A DNA stretch of 64,000 nucleotides from Welwitschia mirabilis (taxonomy: Eukaryota; Gnetophyta; Gnetopsida; Welwitschiales). The notes beneath the pieces are model-generated. The model searched no databases, was not told the origin of the DNA, and saw nothing but the letters and a program-made list of their open reading frames with translations. A program made the translations under genes and the position numbers. Numbering within the stretch: the stretch's first letter is position 1; each line of letters opens with the position of its first letter. This document shows positions 1 through 12,300 of the stretch, in pieces. The DNA lies in assembly GCA_051453625.1 (NCBI GenBank), contig JBOZIK010000001.1, positions 294,190,347 to 294,254,346 of the forward strand, read 5' to 3'.

Positions 1-251
1 GGATTGTTGCAAAAGTAAACAACCGAAAGTAAATAACACATGAAGGTATAGAAAGAATAATAATATTTATTCAAATTCTGGATGCCTTAAAGGAGTACAT
101 TCGTCACTTATTTAGGACATATGTCCTTTCAATAGTAATCCCTAAACAATGTGGGACTAAAAGGTAGGAAAATAACAACATATGCTAAATAGCAAAATAA
201 AAATAAAATTGTATCAATAATATTATTCTGCATCAGATTTATTCCACATCA
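1..251 (-). repeat. 3' LTR (partial) of the gypsy element
   Basis: This segment matches 4636-4888 almost base for base. It ends, on the plus strand, in CCACATCA, the complement of the LTR start TGATGTGG. About 47 bp of the LTR inner end seen in the other copy (4589-4635) should lie left of position 1. The stretch around 110-165 (AATCCCTAA followed by AATGTGGGACTAAAA) recurs in the LTRs of the small element at 18.5-20.1 kb. Confidence 0.9.
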
Positions 252-265
252 TTCCCCCCCGCTTG
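252..265 (-). promoter_or_regulatory. Polypurine tract of the gypsy element
   Basis: Directly inside the 3' LTR, the sense (minus) strand reads CAAGCGGGGGGGAA before TGATGTGG. A G/A-rich tract in this place is the plus-strand DNA primer of LTR retrotransposons. Confidence 0.75.
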
Positions 266-377
266 AAAATGACTCATTCACGAGTTCTCAGCAAGGTACA
301 TTGGTTCATCAGGAGAGTGACATTCGACTAGATCAGCAATGTTGAATTTGCACACGATGGCTAAATGCTCAGGAAGA

Positions 378-1445
378 TCAACTACATNNNNNNNNNNTGT
401 TGTTAATTTTCTTTAGAATTCGGCACGGATCCACCTTCTTTTTCTTTAACTTGTTGTAAGTGCTTATGGGAAATCTTTCTTTTCTTAAGTGCACCATTAT
501 GATGTCGCCTTCGTCAAATGTCTTCAGTCGACGATGGTGATCTTTGTCCTCCTTGTACTTGGCATTGGAAGCTTCAAGTTTTTTATTGACTTCAACTTGG
601 ATAGCCTCAATCTTTTCTGCTAGGTATCCCACTGCGACACTATAGCCTGGTATCTTGGGTAGAGGAACCAAATCCAGAGTATGCATTGGAGGCCTTTGGT
701 ACACAATCGCAAATGGTGTTTTTCCTGTTGACCTATTTAGCATGTTGTTGTATGCAAACTTAATCAGAGCTAGGAGGAGGTCCCACTGTTTTGGTCTATC
801 ACTACAAAGGAAATGGATGATATTTCCCAGCGTCGTGTTGACCACCTCAGTTTGATCATCTGTTTGAGGACGAAATGAACTACTGTATTGTAGATCAGTT
901 TGGAAGAGCCTCCATAAAGTATGCCAAAAGTAGGATAAGAATTTAGTATTACTATGAGAAGTAATTATTTTTGGCACGCCATGTAAACGAATGATCTCTT
1001 GGAAAAACAGGCTAGCAATGTGAGAGGCATCGGAAGTCTTCTTGCAGGGGATGAAGTGTGCCATTTTTGAGAATCTGTCGACTACCACAAATACAGAATC
1101 ACAAGTCCTCTGCGTGCGTGATAGTCTAAGGACAAAGTTCATGAATATGTCTTTCCATGAGGCAATGGGAATAGGAAGGGGAGTATATAAACTAGTGTTT
1201 TGGGATTGACCTTTATTACTTTGGCAAACATAGCATTTCTGTACGTATTTTTTTACGTCCCTTTTGAGTTGCGGCCAATGATACCGTTCTTCCACCAAAG
1301 CAATGGTCTTATCACGACCCAAATGACCTCCAAGTCCTCCCCCATGTAATTCACTAATCAGGTGCTCTCGAAGCGAGCCTCGAGGAATGCAAAGGCGATC
1401 CTTAAAACATAGGAATCTGTCTTGAACTAGATAAGGGCTGTCCAC
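378..1445 (-). pseudogene. gypsy integrase (inactive)
   Basis: About 350 codons remain open on the minus strand. The N-terminal H2C2 zinc-binding domain is recognisable ([13 protein letters not shown] with a later CYVCQ, around residues 34-75). The core follows ([18 protein letters not shown], about residues 121-138; [14 protein letters not shown], about 191-204), then a basic C-terminal part. Of the DDE triad, the first Asp is replaced (FMNFVLRL where families have MDFV), the second lies in a mutated SHSNTKF segment instead of SDRDTKF, and only the Glu of QTEVVN is kept, so strand transfer should be impossible. The C terminus runs into a 10-N gap at 388-397. It is the last pol domain before the polypurine tract, as expected. 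No chromodomain is visible, but the gap hides the place where one would be. Confidence 0.9.
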
Positions 1446-1446
1446 T

Positions 1447-1927
1447 AGTTCTACTTTGGACTTCTGTCAAATTTTTGCAAAATCATCATCCTCTAAGTAG
1501 AGACCTTTTAAACAATCAAATCTAATAACTTCGGACTGCATGGTGATAAGTAGAGCTACTCGTCTGCTTAATGCATCTGCCACTTTGTTTTATACTCCTG
1601 CTTTATGCTTGATGACGAACATGAATTATTGTAAATATTCCACCCACCGAGCATGCATTTTATTGAGATTTTTTTTTACTATTGAGGTACTTTAGAGCCT
1701 CGTGATTAGTCTGAAGCACAAACTCTCATTGAAAAAGATACTGCTCCCAATGTTTTATAGCTCGCACTACTGCGTATAGTTCCAATTTATAAGTAGTCCA
1801 TTTCTTCCTAGCATTACTGAGTTTTTCACTGAAGAATGCTACAGGTCATTCTTCTTGGGAAATAACTACTCCAATTCTGATGATTAAGGCATCTGTCTCC
1901 AACTGGAATGCTTTTCCAAAGTTAGGT
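1447..1927 (-). pseudogene. gypsy RNase H and connection to integrase
   Basis: The sense strand, entering from the gap at 1928, encodes an RNase H-like segment: FGKAFQLETDA (the Asp of the VECDAS motif), then VAFFSEKLSNARKKW, then ELYAVVRAIKHWEQYL, and HEALKYLN. It is followed by ADALSRR, the usual end of the gypsy RNase H region before integrase. In-frame stops interrupt it (before the AFFSEKL part and before EFVLQT). It would have removed RNA from the cDNA hybrid; it is not functional now. Confidence 0.8.
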
Positions 1928-2235
1928 NNNNNNNNNNNNNNNNNNNNNNNNNNNNNNNNNNNNNNNNNNNNNNNNNNNNNNNNNNNNNNNNNNNNNNNNN
2001 NNNNNNNNNNNNNNNNNNNNNNNNNNNNNNNNNNNNNNNNNNNNNNNNNNNNNNNNNNNNNNNNNNNNNNNNNNNNNNNNNNNNNNNNNNNNNNNNNNNN
2101 NNNNNNNNNNNNNNNNNNNNNNNNNNNNNNNNNNNNNNNNNNNNNNNNNNNNNNNNNNNNNNNNNNNNNNNNNNNNNNNNNNNNNNNNNNNNNNNNNNNN
2201 NNNNNNNNNNNNNNNNNNNNNNNNNNNNNNNNNNN
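1928..2235. other. Assembly gap (308 N)
   Basis: Unsequenced bases inside pol between RT and RNase H. Any open frame spanning it is an artefact of N. Confidence 0.99.
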
Positions 2236-2828
2236 ATTTACATATAATTGATTCTTCTACAAAGCTGTAAGAACCTCTCGAAGGTGCCTTAAATGCTCAT
2301 CTTCGGATTTACTATAGATTAGAATATCATCAAAGTAAACGATAACGAATTTACCAATGAAAGGCTTCAAAACCTGATTCATTAAGAACATGAAGGTACT
2401 TGGAGCATTTGATAATTCAAACGGCATGATAAGCCATTCATAGAGACCCTCTTTGGTCTTGAAGATGGTTTTCCACTCGTCTCCTGGGCAAATTCAGAGC
2501 TGATGATAACCACTGTGTAAGTCAATCTTTGAGAACAACTTTGAACCTTGTAGCATATCCAACATATCACTACTGTCGATACACATACACCAGGTTTTGT
2601 TCTTTTTCGAAACCAAAAGAGCTGAAACTACATAAGGGCTCTTGCTCTCTTGGATGATGCCTTTCTTGAGTAGATCTTTGACCATTCCTTGTAAGATCAT
2701 GTGCTCGGTAGGACTCATGCGGTAATGAGGTAGGTTTGGAAGGCTAGCTCCTAGTACAAAATCAATCTGATGTTGAATGTCTCTCATAGGAGGGAGATCT
2801 TTGGAAAGATCATCTGGTATGATGTCCT
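2236..2828 (-). pseudogene. gypsy reverse transcriptase with internal deletion
   Basis: The sense strand starts with the RT entry motif ([20 protein letters not shown]), continues through [20 protein letters not shown] and reaches DLHSGYHQL. The catalytic box reads [12 protein letters not shown], with YFDD at about 2327-2338. Between the CMCID segment and [16 protein letters not shown] the usual stretch of roughly 20 residues (the conserved YPIP-type region) is missing, so there is an in-frame deletion in the fingers/palm. A change of frame occurs near 2490. The right end is lost in the gap from 2829. Confidence 0.85.
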
Positions 2829-3549
2829 NNNNNNNNNNNNNNNNNNNNNNNNNNNNNNNNNNNNNNNNNNNNNNNNNNNNNNNNNNNNNNNNNNNNNNNN
2901 NNNNNNNNNNNNNNNNNNNNNNNNNNNNNNNNNNNNNNNNNNNNNNNNNNNNNNNNNNNNNNNNNNNNNNNNNNNNNNNNNNNNNNNNNNNNNNNNNNNN
3001 NNNNNNNNNNNNNNNNNNNNNNNNNNNNNNNNNNNNNNNNNNNNNNNNNNNNNNNNNNNNNNNNNNNNNNNNNNNNNNNNNNNNNNNNNNNNNNNNNNNN
3101 NNNNNNNNNNNNNNNNNNNNNNNNNNNNNNNNNNNNNNNNNNNNNNNNNNNNNNNNNNNNNNNNNNNNNNNNNNNNNNNNNNNNNNNNNNNNNNNNNNNN
3201 NNNNNNNNNNNNNNNNNNNNNNNNNNNNNNNNNNNNNNNNNNNNNNNNNNNNNNNNNNNNNNNNNNNNNNNNNNNNNNNNNNNNNNNNNNNNNNNNNNNN
3301 NNNNNNNNNNNNNNNNNNNNNNNNNNNNNNNNNNNNNNNNNNNNNNNNNNNNNNNNNNNNNNNNNNNNNNNNNNNNNNNNNNNNNNNNNNNNNNNNNNNN
3401 NNNNNNNNNNNNNNNNNNNNNNNNNNNNNNNNNNNNNNNNNNNNNNNNNNNNNNNNNNNNNNNNNNNNNNNNNNNNNNNNNNNNNNNNNNNNNNNNNNNN
3501 NNNNNNNNNNNNNNNNNNNNNNNNNNNNNNNNNNNNNNNNNNNNNNNNN
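2829..3549. other. Assembly gap (721 N)
   Basis: Unsequenced bases where the aspartic protease and the start of RT are expected. Confidence 0.99.
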
Positions 3550-3639
3550 TTCTGGGCTCTACATTGATTGGAGGTATAACTGTTTTGTTGATATCGATAA
3601 CATTTAGTTTCATGATTTCAAACATAAAGATTGTTAAGT

Positions 3640-4560
3640 GGCTTGCTAGTTGTTTGGATGGAATTTCTTGGTTGGGATGAACCACTTTTTGTTTCTGTCA
3701 CCCTCGGGATTGCTTTGGAAGAGCTTGTCTGGACATCGGTAACTGGTTTGCTCCTTTGGAGTTGGCTACATGAGGAGTCAGTAGGGCTCTAGTATGATAA
3801 AATCCTTTTGCTTTGCCTCACGAGGGTTTATTCTATCTTCAATGCCAACCTCACAGCTTTATCAAGGGTCCAGGTGGTCTGGAGAGATACAATATCCTAA
3901 ATGTCAAAGTAAAGACCATTGTTAAACCTAATAACTTATTGAGCATCAGATTCTATCAGGTGATTTTGAGAAGCCAATCTCATGAATTCCTTAGCGTACT
4001 CAGTTACAGATCACGATAACTGACAATAATTCTGCTATTGTGAATACAAAATTTGCTTGTAGTCAATGGGCAGGAAACGTGCAAACATCAATTGCCTCAT
4101 CTTTGACCAACTTCGGACTGGCTGCCTTCTTTTATGGCATCGACTAGCTTGAATGTTATTCCATTAAGATAAGATAGCACCTTTAAGTTTAAAGGCAATG
4201 TACCTCACTTGCATTTCTTCAGGGTTGTTTATTAGTTCGAAATATTTTTTGACTTCAGAAACCTAGTCAAGAAAATCTTCAATGTGTAGAGATCTGGAGA
4301 AGATGGGGATGTTTACTTGGATTTTTGGATAGTTGTTTTGTAACTGCGATACTGAGATGGCACCCAATGTTTCATCTTTGTCAGTATCTTTAAGGATTTC
4401 TTGCAGATGATGCGGATCTACCCATTCCCTGGAGTGAATGTTCAGATTCAAGAGGGCCTCAAGAATTCATGCATTCTATTCACTCTGTTGTTGCATCTAT
4501 TGCTGCATCATCTGAAGCAGCTAGATGACTGTGGTTTTAGGATCTACCATTAGTTGCCAT
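3640..4560 (-). pseudogene. gypsy gag (decayed)
   Basis: The sense strand begins with ATG at 4560, just inside the primer site, and reads MATNGRS before a stop. Short stretches match gypsy gag: VSQLQNNYPKIQVNIPIFS (around 4290-4350) resembles the capsid entry, and an SYRDL-type segment followed by LRNS (around 3990-4020) and further fragments to about 3880 resemble the capsid C-terminal half. Many stops and shifts are present. No CCHC knuckle was found, probably because of decay or the neighbouring gap. Confidence 0.65.
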
Positions 4561-4570
4561 GCAGGGTATT

Positions 4571-4586
4571 GCCTACTTTGATACTA
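4571..4586 (-). promoter_or_regulatory. Primer binding site, initiator tRNA-Met type
   Basis: The sense strand reads TAGTATCAAAGTAGGC three bases inside the 5' LTR. This resembles the TGGTATCAGAGC start typical of sites complementary to the 3' end of initiator tRNA-Met, with transitions. Confidence 0.65.
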
Positions 4587-4588
4587 AA

Positions 4589-4888
4589 TGAAGTAGAACA
4601 ACGGAAGGATTCATTCACAGAATGCGCTGAGAACCGGATTATTGCAAAAGCAAACAACTGAAAGTAAATAACACACAAAGGTGTAGAGAGAATAATAATA
4701 TTTATTCAAATTTTGGATGCCTTAAAGGAGTACATTAATCACTTATTTATAGGACATATGTCCTTTTAATAGTAATCCCTAAACAATGTGGGACTAAAAA
4801 GTAGGAAAATAACAGCATATGCTGAATAGCAAAATAAAAATAAAATTATGGCGGTAATATTATTCTACATCAGATTTATTCCACATCA
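4589..4888 (-). repeat. 5' LTR of the gypsy element
   Basis: Three hundred bases. In sense it starts TGATGTGG at 4888 and ends CTTCA at 4589, directly before the primer site. It matches 1-251 closely. It is very AT-rich, with no clear TATA box that I would defend. Confidence 0.85.
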
Positions 4889-5480
4889 GAAGACCTTGAC
4901 CCTGAATCCTGATGAATAGAATAATGCTTCTCTATATCTTATAGAGTATGCCATTAAAGAAAAAGAAAAATAAGAAGAGGATACTAACCAAGAAAAAGAA
5001 GAGCCCCAGCTATGAAGTCAAGATTTAGATGTGAAGGACCTACATATGGAGGAGGGTAATTATTTAGTTTTAATGGTGACAATCAAAGAATTACATAAAT
5101 GTCCCTAAGTCATGCTAGGAATTAACCATAGATCCCCCCCGAATGCCATCAAAATAATCTATTAAAGGAATGCCCTGAGACATCACTGCATAAAAACCTA
5201 AAAGGGATTAATGCTTTCAAGGGGTTAAACTAAGATTTCAAGATTCTAGCAAATGAACTGAGGAAAAAGATCATACAAAAACATCACAAGCACATGTTCC
5301 TTAAATTCAATATCTTCTAATCACCTTTTAGTTTCAAAGTATTTTTTTTCTAAGCTAGTTTTAGCCTTTTTGTTATGATGTTATAGTTTGATGTCTATAC
5401 TTTTATGTTCTCTAGTTTTGTTTATGATGTTCAATTGGGAGCTAGTGGCTTTATTATGAATCTTATTCTAAGGGCGTATT
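4889..5480. other. Unassigned AT-rich stretch
   Basis: No recognisable coding or repeat signal. A lysine-rich short frame around 4950-5010 is not supported by any family I know. It may belong to the upstream part of the Athila pol that follows. Confidence 0.4.
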
Positions 5481-5481
5481 T

Positions 5482-6770
5482 ATGCCTCCTGTAATGTATT
5501 TTATATTAACAAATTTCCACTTTTTTTTGTTTCAAGAAAAAATAAATTCTTCTATTATAAGAATAATATTTATAAGTAATAATGGAAAAAAAGTTAAATA
5601 CTTGGTTATTGATCATCTTTCTTACCTTTCTTATATTAATGATTCATCCTTATCCATTAATGATTCTTTTCCAAATGAACAAGTTAATATCTCTTTATGT
5701 ACCACTAGTATGCTTCTCATGCTAACAATTTTTTCAATCAAGTTTTAATTTTATTTTAAAAAAATAAACTTCTCTTAAACATAAAGTATTATATTTAGAA
5801 GCCACCTTTCATTAATAATTACTACCCTAATTAAATCCTTAGATTGTGTATCCCATATGAAAAAGTAATTAGTGTATTAGAATTTTGTCACAAAATAGTA
5901 TATGAAGGATAATTTTTTTATTAGGTAAACTTCTACCAAAGTATTATAATCTAGTTTATATTAATCTATAATATTTAAATATCCTTACCTATATTACAAA
6001 AATTATGGAAATTATTGAAAAATGAGTAGTATATTAAAGAGATATTGAATTATAAAATTTAAATTCTTTTACATTTGAAATATAAAATTTTGAGATTCTT
6101 ATTGTATTACTAAGTATGTGGAAGCTTATCCTTATATTCATGATGATGCTTAAGTAGTTATCAAATTATTCATAAGAATATTTTATCTCTATTTGACATT
6201 ATTAAATTTTTCATTAGTAATGGAGGAATTTACTTTTTTAAATAGATCCTTGACAAACTTTAAATAAGTGTGATACAATCCATAGAGTATCTACACCATA
6301 TCACCCACAGACTTATAGCTTAGTTGAAAGAGTTAATAACAAGACTAAAATTATCATTGGGAAAATCATCTTAAAACATATAAAAATTAATCTTAATGAT
6401 AGACTTTAGGCATATAGAACTACTTATAAAACATATTTGGAAATATTCCCTTATATGGGTCCTAAAAAAACCTATTACCTACTTGTTAACTTAAAACGAA
6501 AATCATATTATTAACTTAGAAAAATGTAGGAATCTTAGAAAATTAATCCTAAATTATTTAGAGAAAATTTGTAATGAGCATCAAAAGAACATAAAAAATT
6601 TTAAGAAAATACCAAATCCTTTCATGGCAAACATATCTTGAGGAAAACATTTGAGTCTAGTGACTCCATTTTGCTTTATAACTCTAGATTTCATAAATTC
6701 CTAGGAAACTCATATTTAGTAAACTACTACTTTCCTAATATTAATTTTTTTTCTTCTCATGGGTCTTCTT
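5482..6770 (+). pseudogene. Athila-type Ty3/gypsy pol remnant (RNase H end, integrase)
   Basis: Plus strand, heavily decayed. The start shows the RNase H/integrase junction typical of Athila: VIDHLSYLSY followed by INDSFPNEQ at about 5620-5690. Then come GKLLPKYYNLVY (compare the integrase zinc-domain GERTAAKVLQ) near 5920-5950, then EAYPYIHDDA near 6120-6150, HRVSTPYHPQT near 6280-6320, AYRTTYKTYL near 6410-6440, and the C-terminal SFHGKHILRKTFES with LLYNSRFHKFLG at 6620-6700. This order and wording fit Athila integrase. Stops and frameshifts occur throughout. I could not find its LTRs. Confidence 0.75.
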
Positions 6771-9700
6771 AAAATTAAAATCTTTTAAGATAATTATTCA
6801 TTTAAATTAAATGGCCAAAACAATATTAACCCAGTTATCTAGATAAGGCATGATTCAAATATTATCCTCTTAAACACAGTTTTTCCCCAAAGAAATTAGG
6901 GTAAATTAGCTAAAATTTTTATAACTATTAAAATGAGTTTGAAGGATGTACAATCCTAGAATTTATCTTTCTAATACCTAGAGTTACATTAAGTACATGG
7001 TTTACTGAGTTCATTTTGTAGGTCATCTATCGTTTAGGTTTGCTTTCTTTGATTATTGACCATGGACTTAATAAGTTAAGATTACTTCTATTTTTCTACC
7101 ATATTATATTAAAATCTAATCTATAATTTTATGTATTCATCATGCAATGGATTAATCTCATTTTGTTATATCCATTAAAAAATTATTATCTTTTAATTAA
7201 AAAAATAAAACTAATGAAAAATACAAAAAAAGAATAACAAAGAAGAAGATCAATAAATCATGAAAATAGGATGAACTTAATTTATAAATACTAATAGTAC
7301 ATATATAGTTAGCTTCTATAAAATGAGAGTAATAATCTATGAGGACAAGATGTAGTAAGTACCATCCACATGTGCCAACTTATGAAATAGCTTCTTATTG
7401 TGTCATATCAAAGGAGTACTAATATGTTACATGGAAGGGATAATGGTTCAGTATTTTGATATAATCCATTAAAGGAAAAAAATATTAATTGATTTGGGAA
7501 ATTCTTTCTACTTAGTATATTGAATTTTATGCATAGGTCATTCAATGATATGAACATAATTGATACAGGCATGTTGGTTTTCCTTTTTTAAATGAGAATA
7601 CGTGTCTTTAATGTTTGTAGTAAATATTAGATGCTATGATGTAGCTAAATAATGATGCCTATCATAAATCATGAGTATGTATTTTTGCGATTAGTTTAAT
7701 GTCTTGAATCTCAGTAAATTGTTAAAATTTAAATTGTTTAAGATCATCAAAAATAATAATTTATCAACCACTTTAATTTCATTCATCATATAAGCATTGA
7801 AAATTACCAAACTATAGCATAGGTATCCTTTATTGCCCTATGAAATTACAATCTTTACCTTGTTTGGTAGTATCATGAGAGATTTACTTTGATGATTAAG
7901 ACAAGCTTATAAGAACTAGTTAGGATCTTGTATAAGACTTTTCATTCATTTAGAAAATCTACAATAGTAATATTCTTAAAAAGTGAGTTTGAATCTCAAG
8001 ATTTAAAAAAAAAAAAAAGGAAGGATTACTGTAAAGTAATATTACATTAGGGTTTCTACAACATAAAGGTAACCTATTTTTTTCCTATATTTTTCATTCT
8101 CATGATTTCTTAGTTGCAAAATCTAATCTTAATCAACTTGAACTTTTTTGAGATACACACAAAATCCTATCCTATTAGCCTTTAGAGAAGTGTGCTAAAT
8201 AATTGATTTAACATTATATACCTGATAGTTCTCTAGTGTGGTATAATCTTATCATAACATTCCTTGTTTTTTAATAATTTCTCCCTCCACCTAGAATTTC
8301 ATGAATGTTAAAGTTATTCAATTAATCCTTTATCATCATGCATGTTACTCTTTTGTTAATGTTATATTTTTATCTAATTATAGTTGGAGCTATGTAGTTT
8401 AAATTTATAATCAAAATGTAGCATTAAATTTAATCAGACCTCTAAAAATATGTATAATTTATTTTTTAAATGATTAGATAACTCATTCAATCATAAAAAT
8501 ACATTAAACTTTTATGAAAGGATCAAGATTAAAAAATAGGATTATTTTATATGTAGTGAATAAGGGATTGATCAACCTATCTTAATTGACCACATTATTC
8601 ATTAAAATTATCATGTAATTATTATTCCAATGATTTATTATAGTTATTAGAAATGGAGGAGACAAAAAAAGATTGATAGTCATTCTACATTAGCTTATAT
8701 TAACAACAAAGCATACAAATCAAATACACATTAAGATTATAAGTAAAATTTTTAACCATTACTTTTCATTAACATTTATAATATAAGAGTTATAGTTATT
8801 TTAAGAAATACCAAAACTCCCATACTTAAAGAAGAAATGATGTTCACATTATAATTATAATGTCATTATCGTAAAATAGAATGGCCTTAAACTTTCCATC
8901 ATAGTTACTAAATTTAGTACATGAAAATGAATATTAGCCACATCATGCTCCATTAGGACTTACCTTAATGTTGAGGGATGAGTACAAGTATGATAATAGT
9001 TACAAATAGTAATTACAATAGCCTTATGTTAATAACAATATTATACATAATATAAGAAACATTATCTTTTATAACATAATACAGATACTCACTACATATA
9101 TACGTATTATTTACTAAAAATTTATGAAATAACCTTTATGTAAGATCTTATTCATTGATTTTCCACCTTCAGAGTTCCTCTTCTGGTTGTTTGTGTAGGA
9201 GTAAGAGGGGATGATAAAAGCTTCTCGTAATTGTACTTTCTTATAAGAGTACAACCACCATGGTTACCTAAATGAATGATTTTAATTACACCTTGGGCCT
9301 TATAGTACATCAATCAAGTCATCTAAAGGTTCAAACCCATGATGCTAAATTAAGAATAAGTGTTATACCAATTGGACTCTATCCCATTAATAAAAAATAT
9401 TTTATGCATTTAAACTTCTACTATTGATGAAAGTTTGAAAATGTTATATATTTTCTAAAATATCAATTTTATAGCTGTTATATTTTTACAAGAAAAGTTT
9501 AAACATGTTAAAATTTGTTTAATTAAAATTTAAAAATATTAAACTTTAGAAGGAAAAAAATCTTTAGCAAATGTTATTATTTTGAGAATTTTTCCCTCAT
9601 GCCTTTATTTCTTACAAAACCTTTAATTTTCCTCTTTCTAACCATCTTTTACAAAGATTTATCATGTTTATAATACATTACTTTAATCATTTTCATATGT

Positions 9701-10300
9701 TTTTTTCATTAGATTTTTGTAAGTATTTTTATACTATTTATTTATATTTTATTTTTGATTAATTAGTTAATGAAATTTTATTAATCATTAATTACAAATT
9801 AATTAATTATTTATTAATTACATTTATCAATTAATATATTAATTAATCACTAATTATTCCACTAATTAGGGATTCATCTTTCTATGTTATTTCCTTTTTT
9901 ATTTTACTTTGCCTTCTTCTAATTATAGTGATATGTATTTATTTATTTATTAGCTATTAAAAAAAAGAAATATTAATACTTATAATATTATTACATTATG
10001 CAAAATAAGTACACATTTGAAAATATTAAAACTTGTATTATTATTTTCTTATGTCGAACAAACTTATTAAATCTTCATAAAATACTATGCATTAAGTCTT
10101 TATGATTATAAAAAATTTATTTAATGAAAATGAGGCATTACAATACTCTTGCCCTTATAGCAACTTTATTCTAGAAATTTTAGCTCATATAAGAGCTTAA
10201 CATGATATTATTTCTTAAATGGTTAAGTATATAAATTTTTTATTTCATATTTTACTTCTCGTTTAACTTTCTTAATACTATAATTAAACCACTTCATTTT
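6771..10300. other. AT-rich spacer without recognisable genes
   Basis: About 3.5 kb with no coherent reading frame on either strand and no repeat pair that I could match. The stretch 9755-9870 is built of overlapping TTAATTAA-like words and could fold on itself. This region may contain the 3' part of the Athila remnant, unrecognisable after decay. Confidence 0.5.
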
Positions 10301-10309
10301 CACTTATGG

Positions 10310-12300
10310 GAACTTCTTCTTCTATAACTGAAGGGTATAGTGATTTAAGGTTGTCTTTAATATTTCTATAATTAAAGAGTTATACTCCACTTGTAGTTTC
10401 TTGTAATTTGTAATATGAAATAGATTGTAAATATACTCCCTTAAATTGTCAACATAAAACACATTACACATGTGTATCAAATGGAAAGGAAGAACTAACA
10501 TGTATGTCAAAGATCCAACCTTATTTGTTATTTTAAATGATTCAATATATGTAAATGCTAACTTTGACCTTTTCATGCATCTCATAATAGTTTTCATGAG
10601 GATGGTTTTGAGAAACACATGTTCACCTATTTGAAATTATAATGGACTTCTTATTTTATCATCATAGCATTTTCATTTGTTTAAAGCTTTCTTTATTCTT
10701 AGCCTAATTATTTTTACTTTACTTTTTATTTCTTATATAAATCTTGATCCTATAATCATTCTATCCTTAGGCTCACTCCATGATATTGGTGATTTTTGCT
10801 TCCTATGAATGGAGTCATCCCTATAACATTATAATTACTACTATTGTAAGATAATTCCATCAGCAATGAATAATCGTCCCAACTTTGAAGCTTATCTAAG
10901 ACACATGCTCTTAATAAATATTTTCATACTTCATTTATCCTTTTTAATTAGCCTTCTATTTAAGGGAAAAATCATGTATTCATGTTAAGTCTAATTCCTA
11001 TTAAAGATTATAATTTTTGCCAAAATGTAAAAGTGAAACAACAGTTCCTATTTGAGATGATTATCATAACAACAAATTTTAACTAGAACTGAGTAATCTT
11101 CTCTAGCCCATATGTCGACTTGATGTAAATAAGGTGTAAAAATTTAATTCTTTTTTCCTACTATTAGCATGATGGAATTATTTAAAATTATTTCCTCTTT
11201 TATATCTTTGATAGTCCTAGGATAAAGTCCATGTTGATATTATCTTATTTGTATGTCGAAATATCATGAGGACAAATAAAACCTGTAGGATTATAATGTC
11301 CTACCTTAACTTATTAGCATTTCAAATATTTAGTGATGTATATTTCAATGTTCTTATCCATTTTTAACAACCCAATACTAGCTTATATGTTTTACAACAT
11401 ATCATATTTAATAGGATGGCCATCTATAGGATGATGATAAAATTCTTATATTAGTCTTTCCCTTAAGTTCCACTTGGAATAACATATCTCCTATTAAATC
11501 AAATAAAATCATCTTCTCCTATGCTATAATGCATAACTTTCCCCCTTTATATTATGGATTTCACAATCAAAATTACAAAGAAAGTCTATTCATATTATTT
11601 GTCTAAGATTTATGTTGATTTGAGTGAAAATATATTAAAGACTTTTGTGATCAGTTAACACCTGAAATCTTATATCATATAAATGTTTATGATGTGATCT
11701 AAGAGTAAAGAATAATTTTGCAAGTTCTAAATCATTAATAGAATAATTCCTTTCATTTGGATTCAATTTATGAGACTTATAACTCTCATTTCTTATTCAA
11801 GAATACATCTTAAGCATTTCCTTAATGCATTAGTGTATATGACATATGGTTTTCTCTCATGTAGTTGTACTAACATGAAAGAATTGATTAATATATTTTT
11901 TAACTTAAATAATTGTTCATATTATTTAATCCATTCATATGATTTTTTTCTTTTAATATACTTGTTAAACAACTTTTAATATTTATAAAGTTTAGAATGA
12001 GATGTTTATAATCTCCTATGATACCTAAACATTTTTACCTCTATTACATTTTTAGATCTAAACTTATCTATTATTACCTTAATATTTTTTAGATATTCAC
12101 TTATTTACAAAAGAAATTAAATGCTTTCATTTCAAAAGAACATTTTCTTTTATCAGAATATATACTTTCCTCCCTTATAATTTGTGAAATCAACCTAAGA
12201 TGACTCTCATGATCTTCATAGTTCATGAAGTAGTTAAGTATATCATTAATGAATATTATCATTAAATTTTTAAATATGATTATAAAATATAATTTATGAG
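10310..12300 (-). pseudogene. Tekay/Del-type Ty3/gypsy pol remnant
   Basis: Minus strand. Sense order from high to low coordinate: an RT scrap (FINDILNYF near 12240, compare FIDDILVYS), an RNase H scrap (VLTDHKSL near 11640-11665), integrase core pieces (RACVLDKLQSWDDYS, then ELSYNSSNY, about 10830-10930) and the integrase C terminus at 10322-10618. The last piece is open for 98 codons and reads FLKTILMKTIMRCMKRSKL, then VFYVDNLREYI. This is the family pattern seen before the chromodomain of Tekay/Del elements (FLKVSPMKGVMRFGKRGKL). Everything else is broken by stops. It probably has no functional product. Confidence 0.75.

Larger units (their letters stand above)
1..4888 (-). mobile_element. 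Defective Ty3/gypsy LTR retrotransposon (chromovirus-like), 3' LTR cut by window edge
   Basis: Read on the minus strand, the order is 5' LTR (4589-4888), primer site, gag, a gap where protease should be, reverse transcriptase, a gap, RNase H, integrase, polypurine tract and 3' LTR (1-251, incomplete). This domain order (RT-RH-INT) is that of Ty3/gypsy. Integrase and RT wording is closest to chromoviruses of the CRM/Galadriel/Reina type as I know them, but I cannot fix the lineage. Gag and RNase H carry stops, RT has an internal deletion, and the integrase has lost acidic residues, so the copy is dead. The left target duplication lies outside the window and cannot be checked. Its LTR is shared with the small element at 18509-20080. 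Confidence 0.9.

Noticed and set aside
655-855. 66-codon plus-strand frame
   Set aside because: Antisense shadow of the gypsy integrase.
1880-3685. Long open frames spanning runs of N (1880-2251, 2770-3607, 2810-3685)
   Set aside because: They are open only because N codons cannot be stops.
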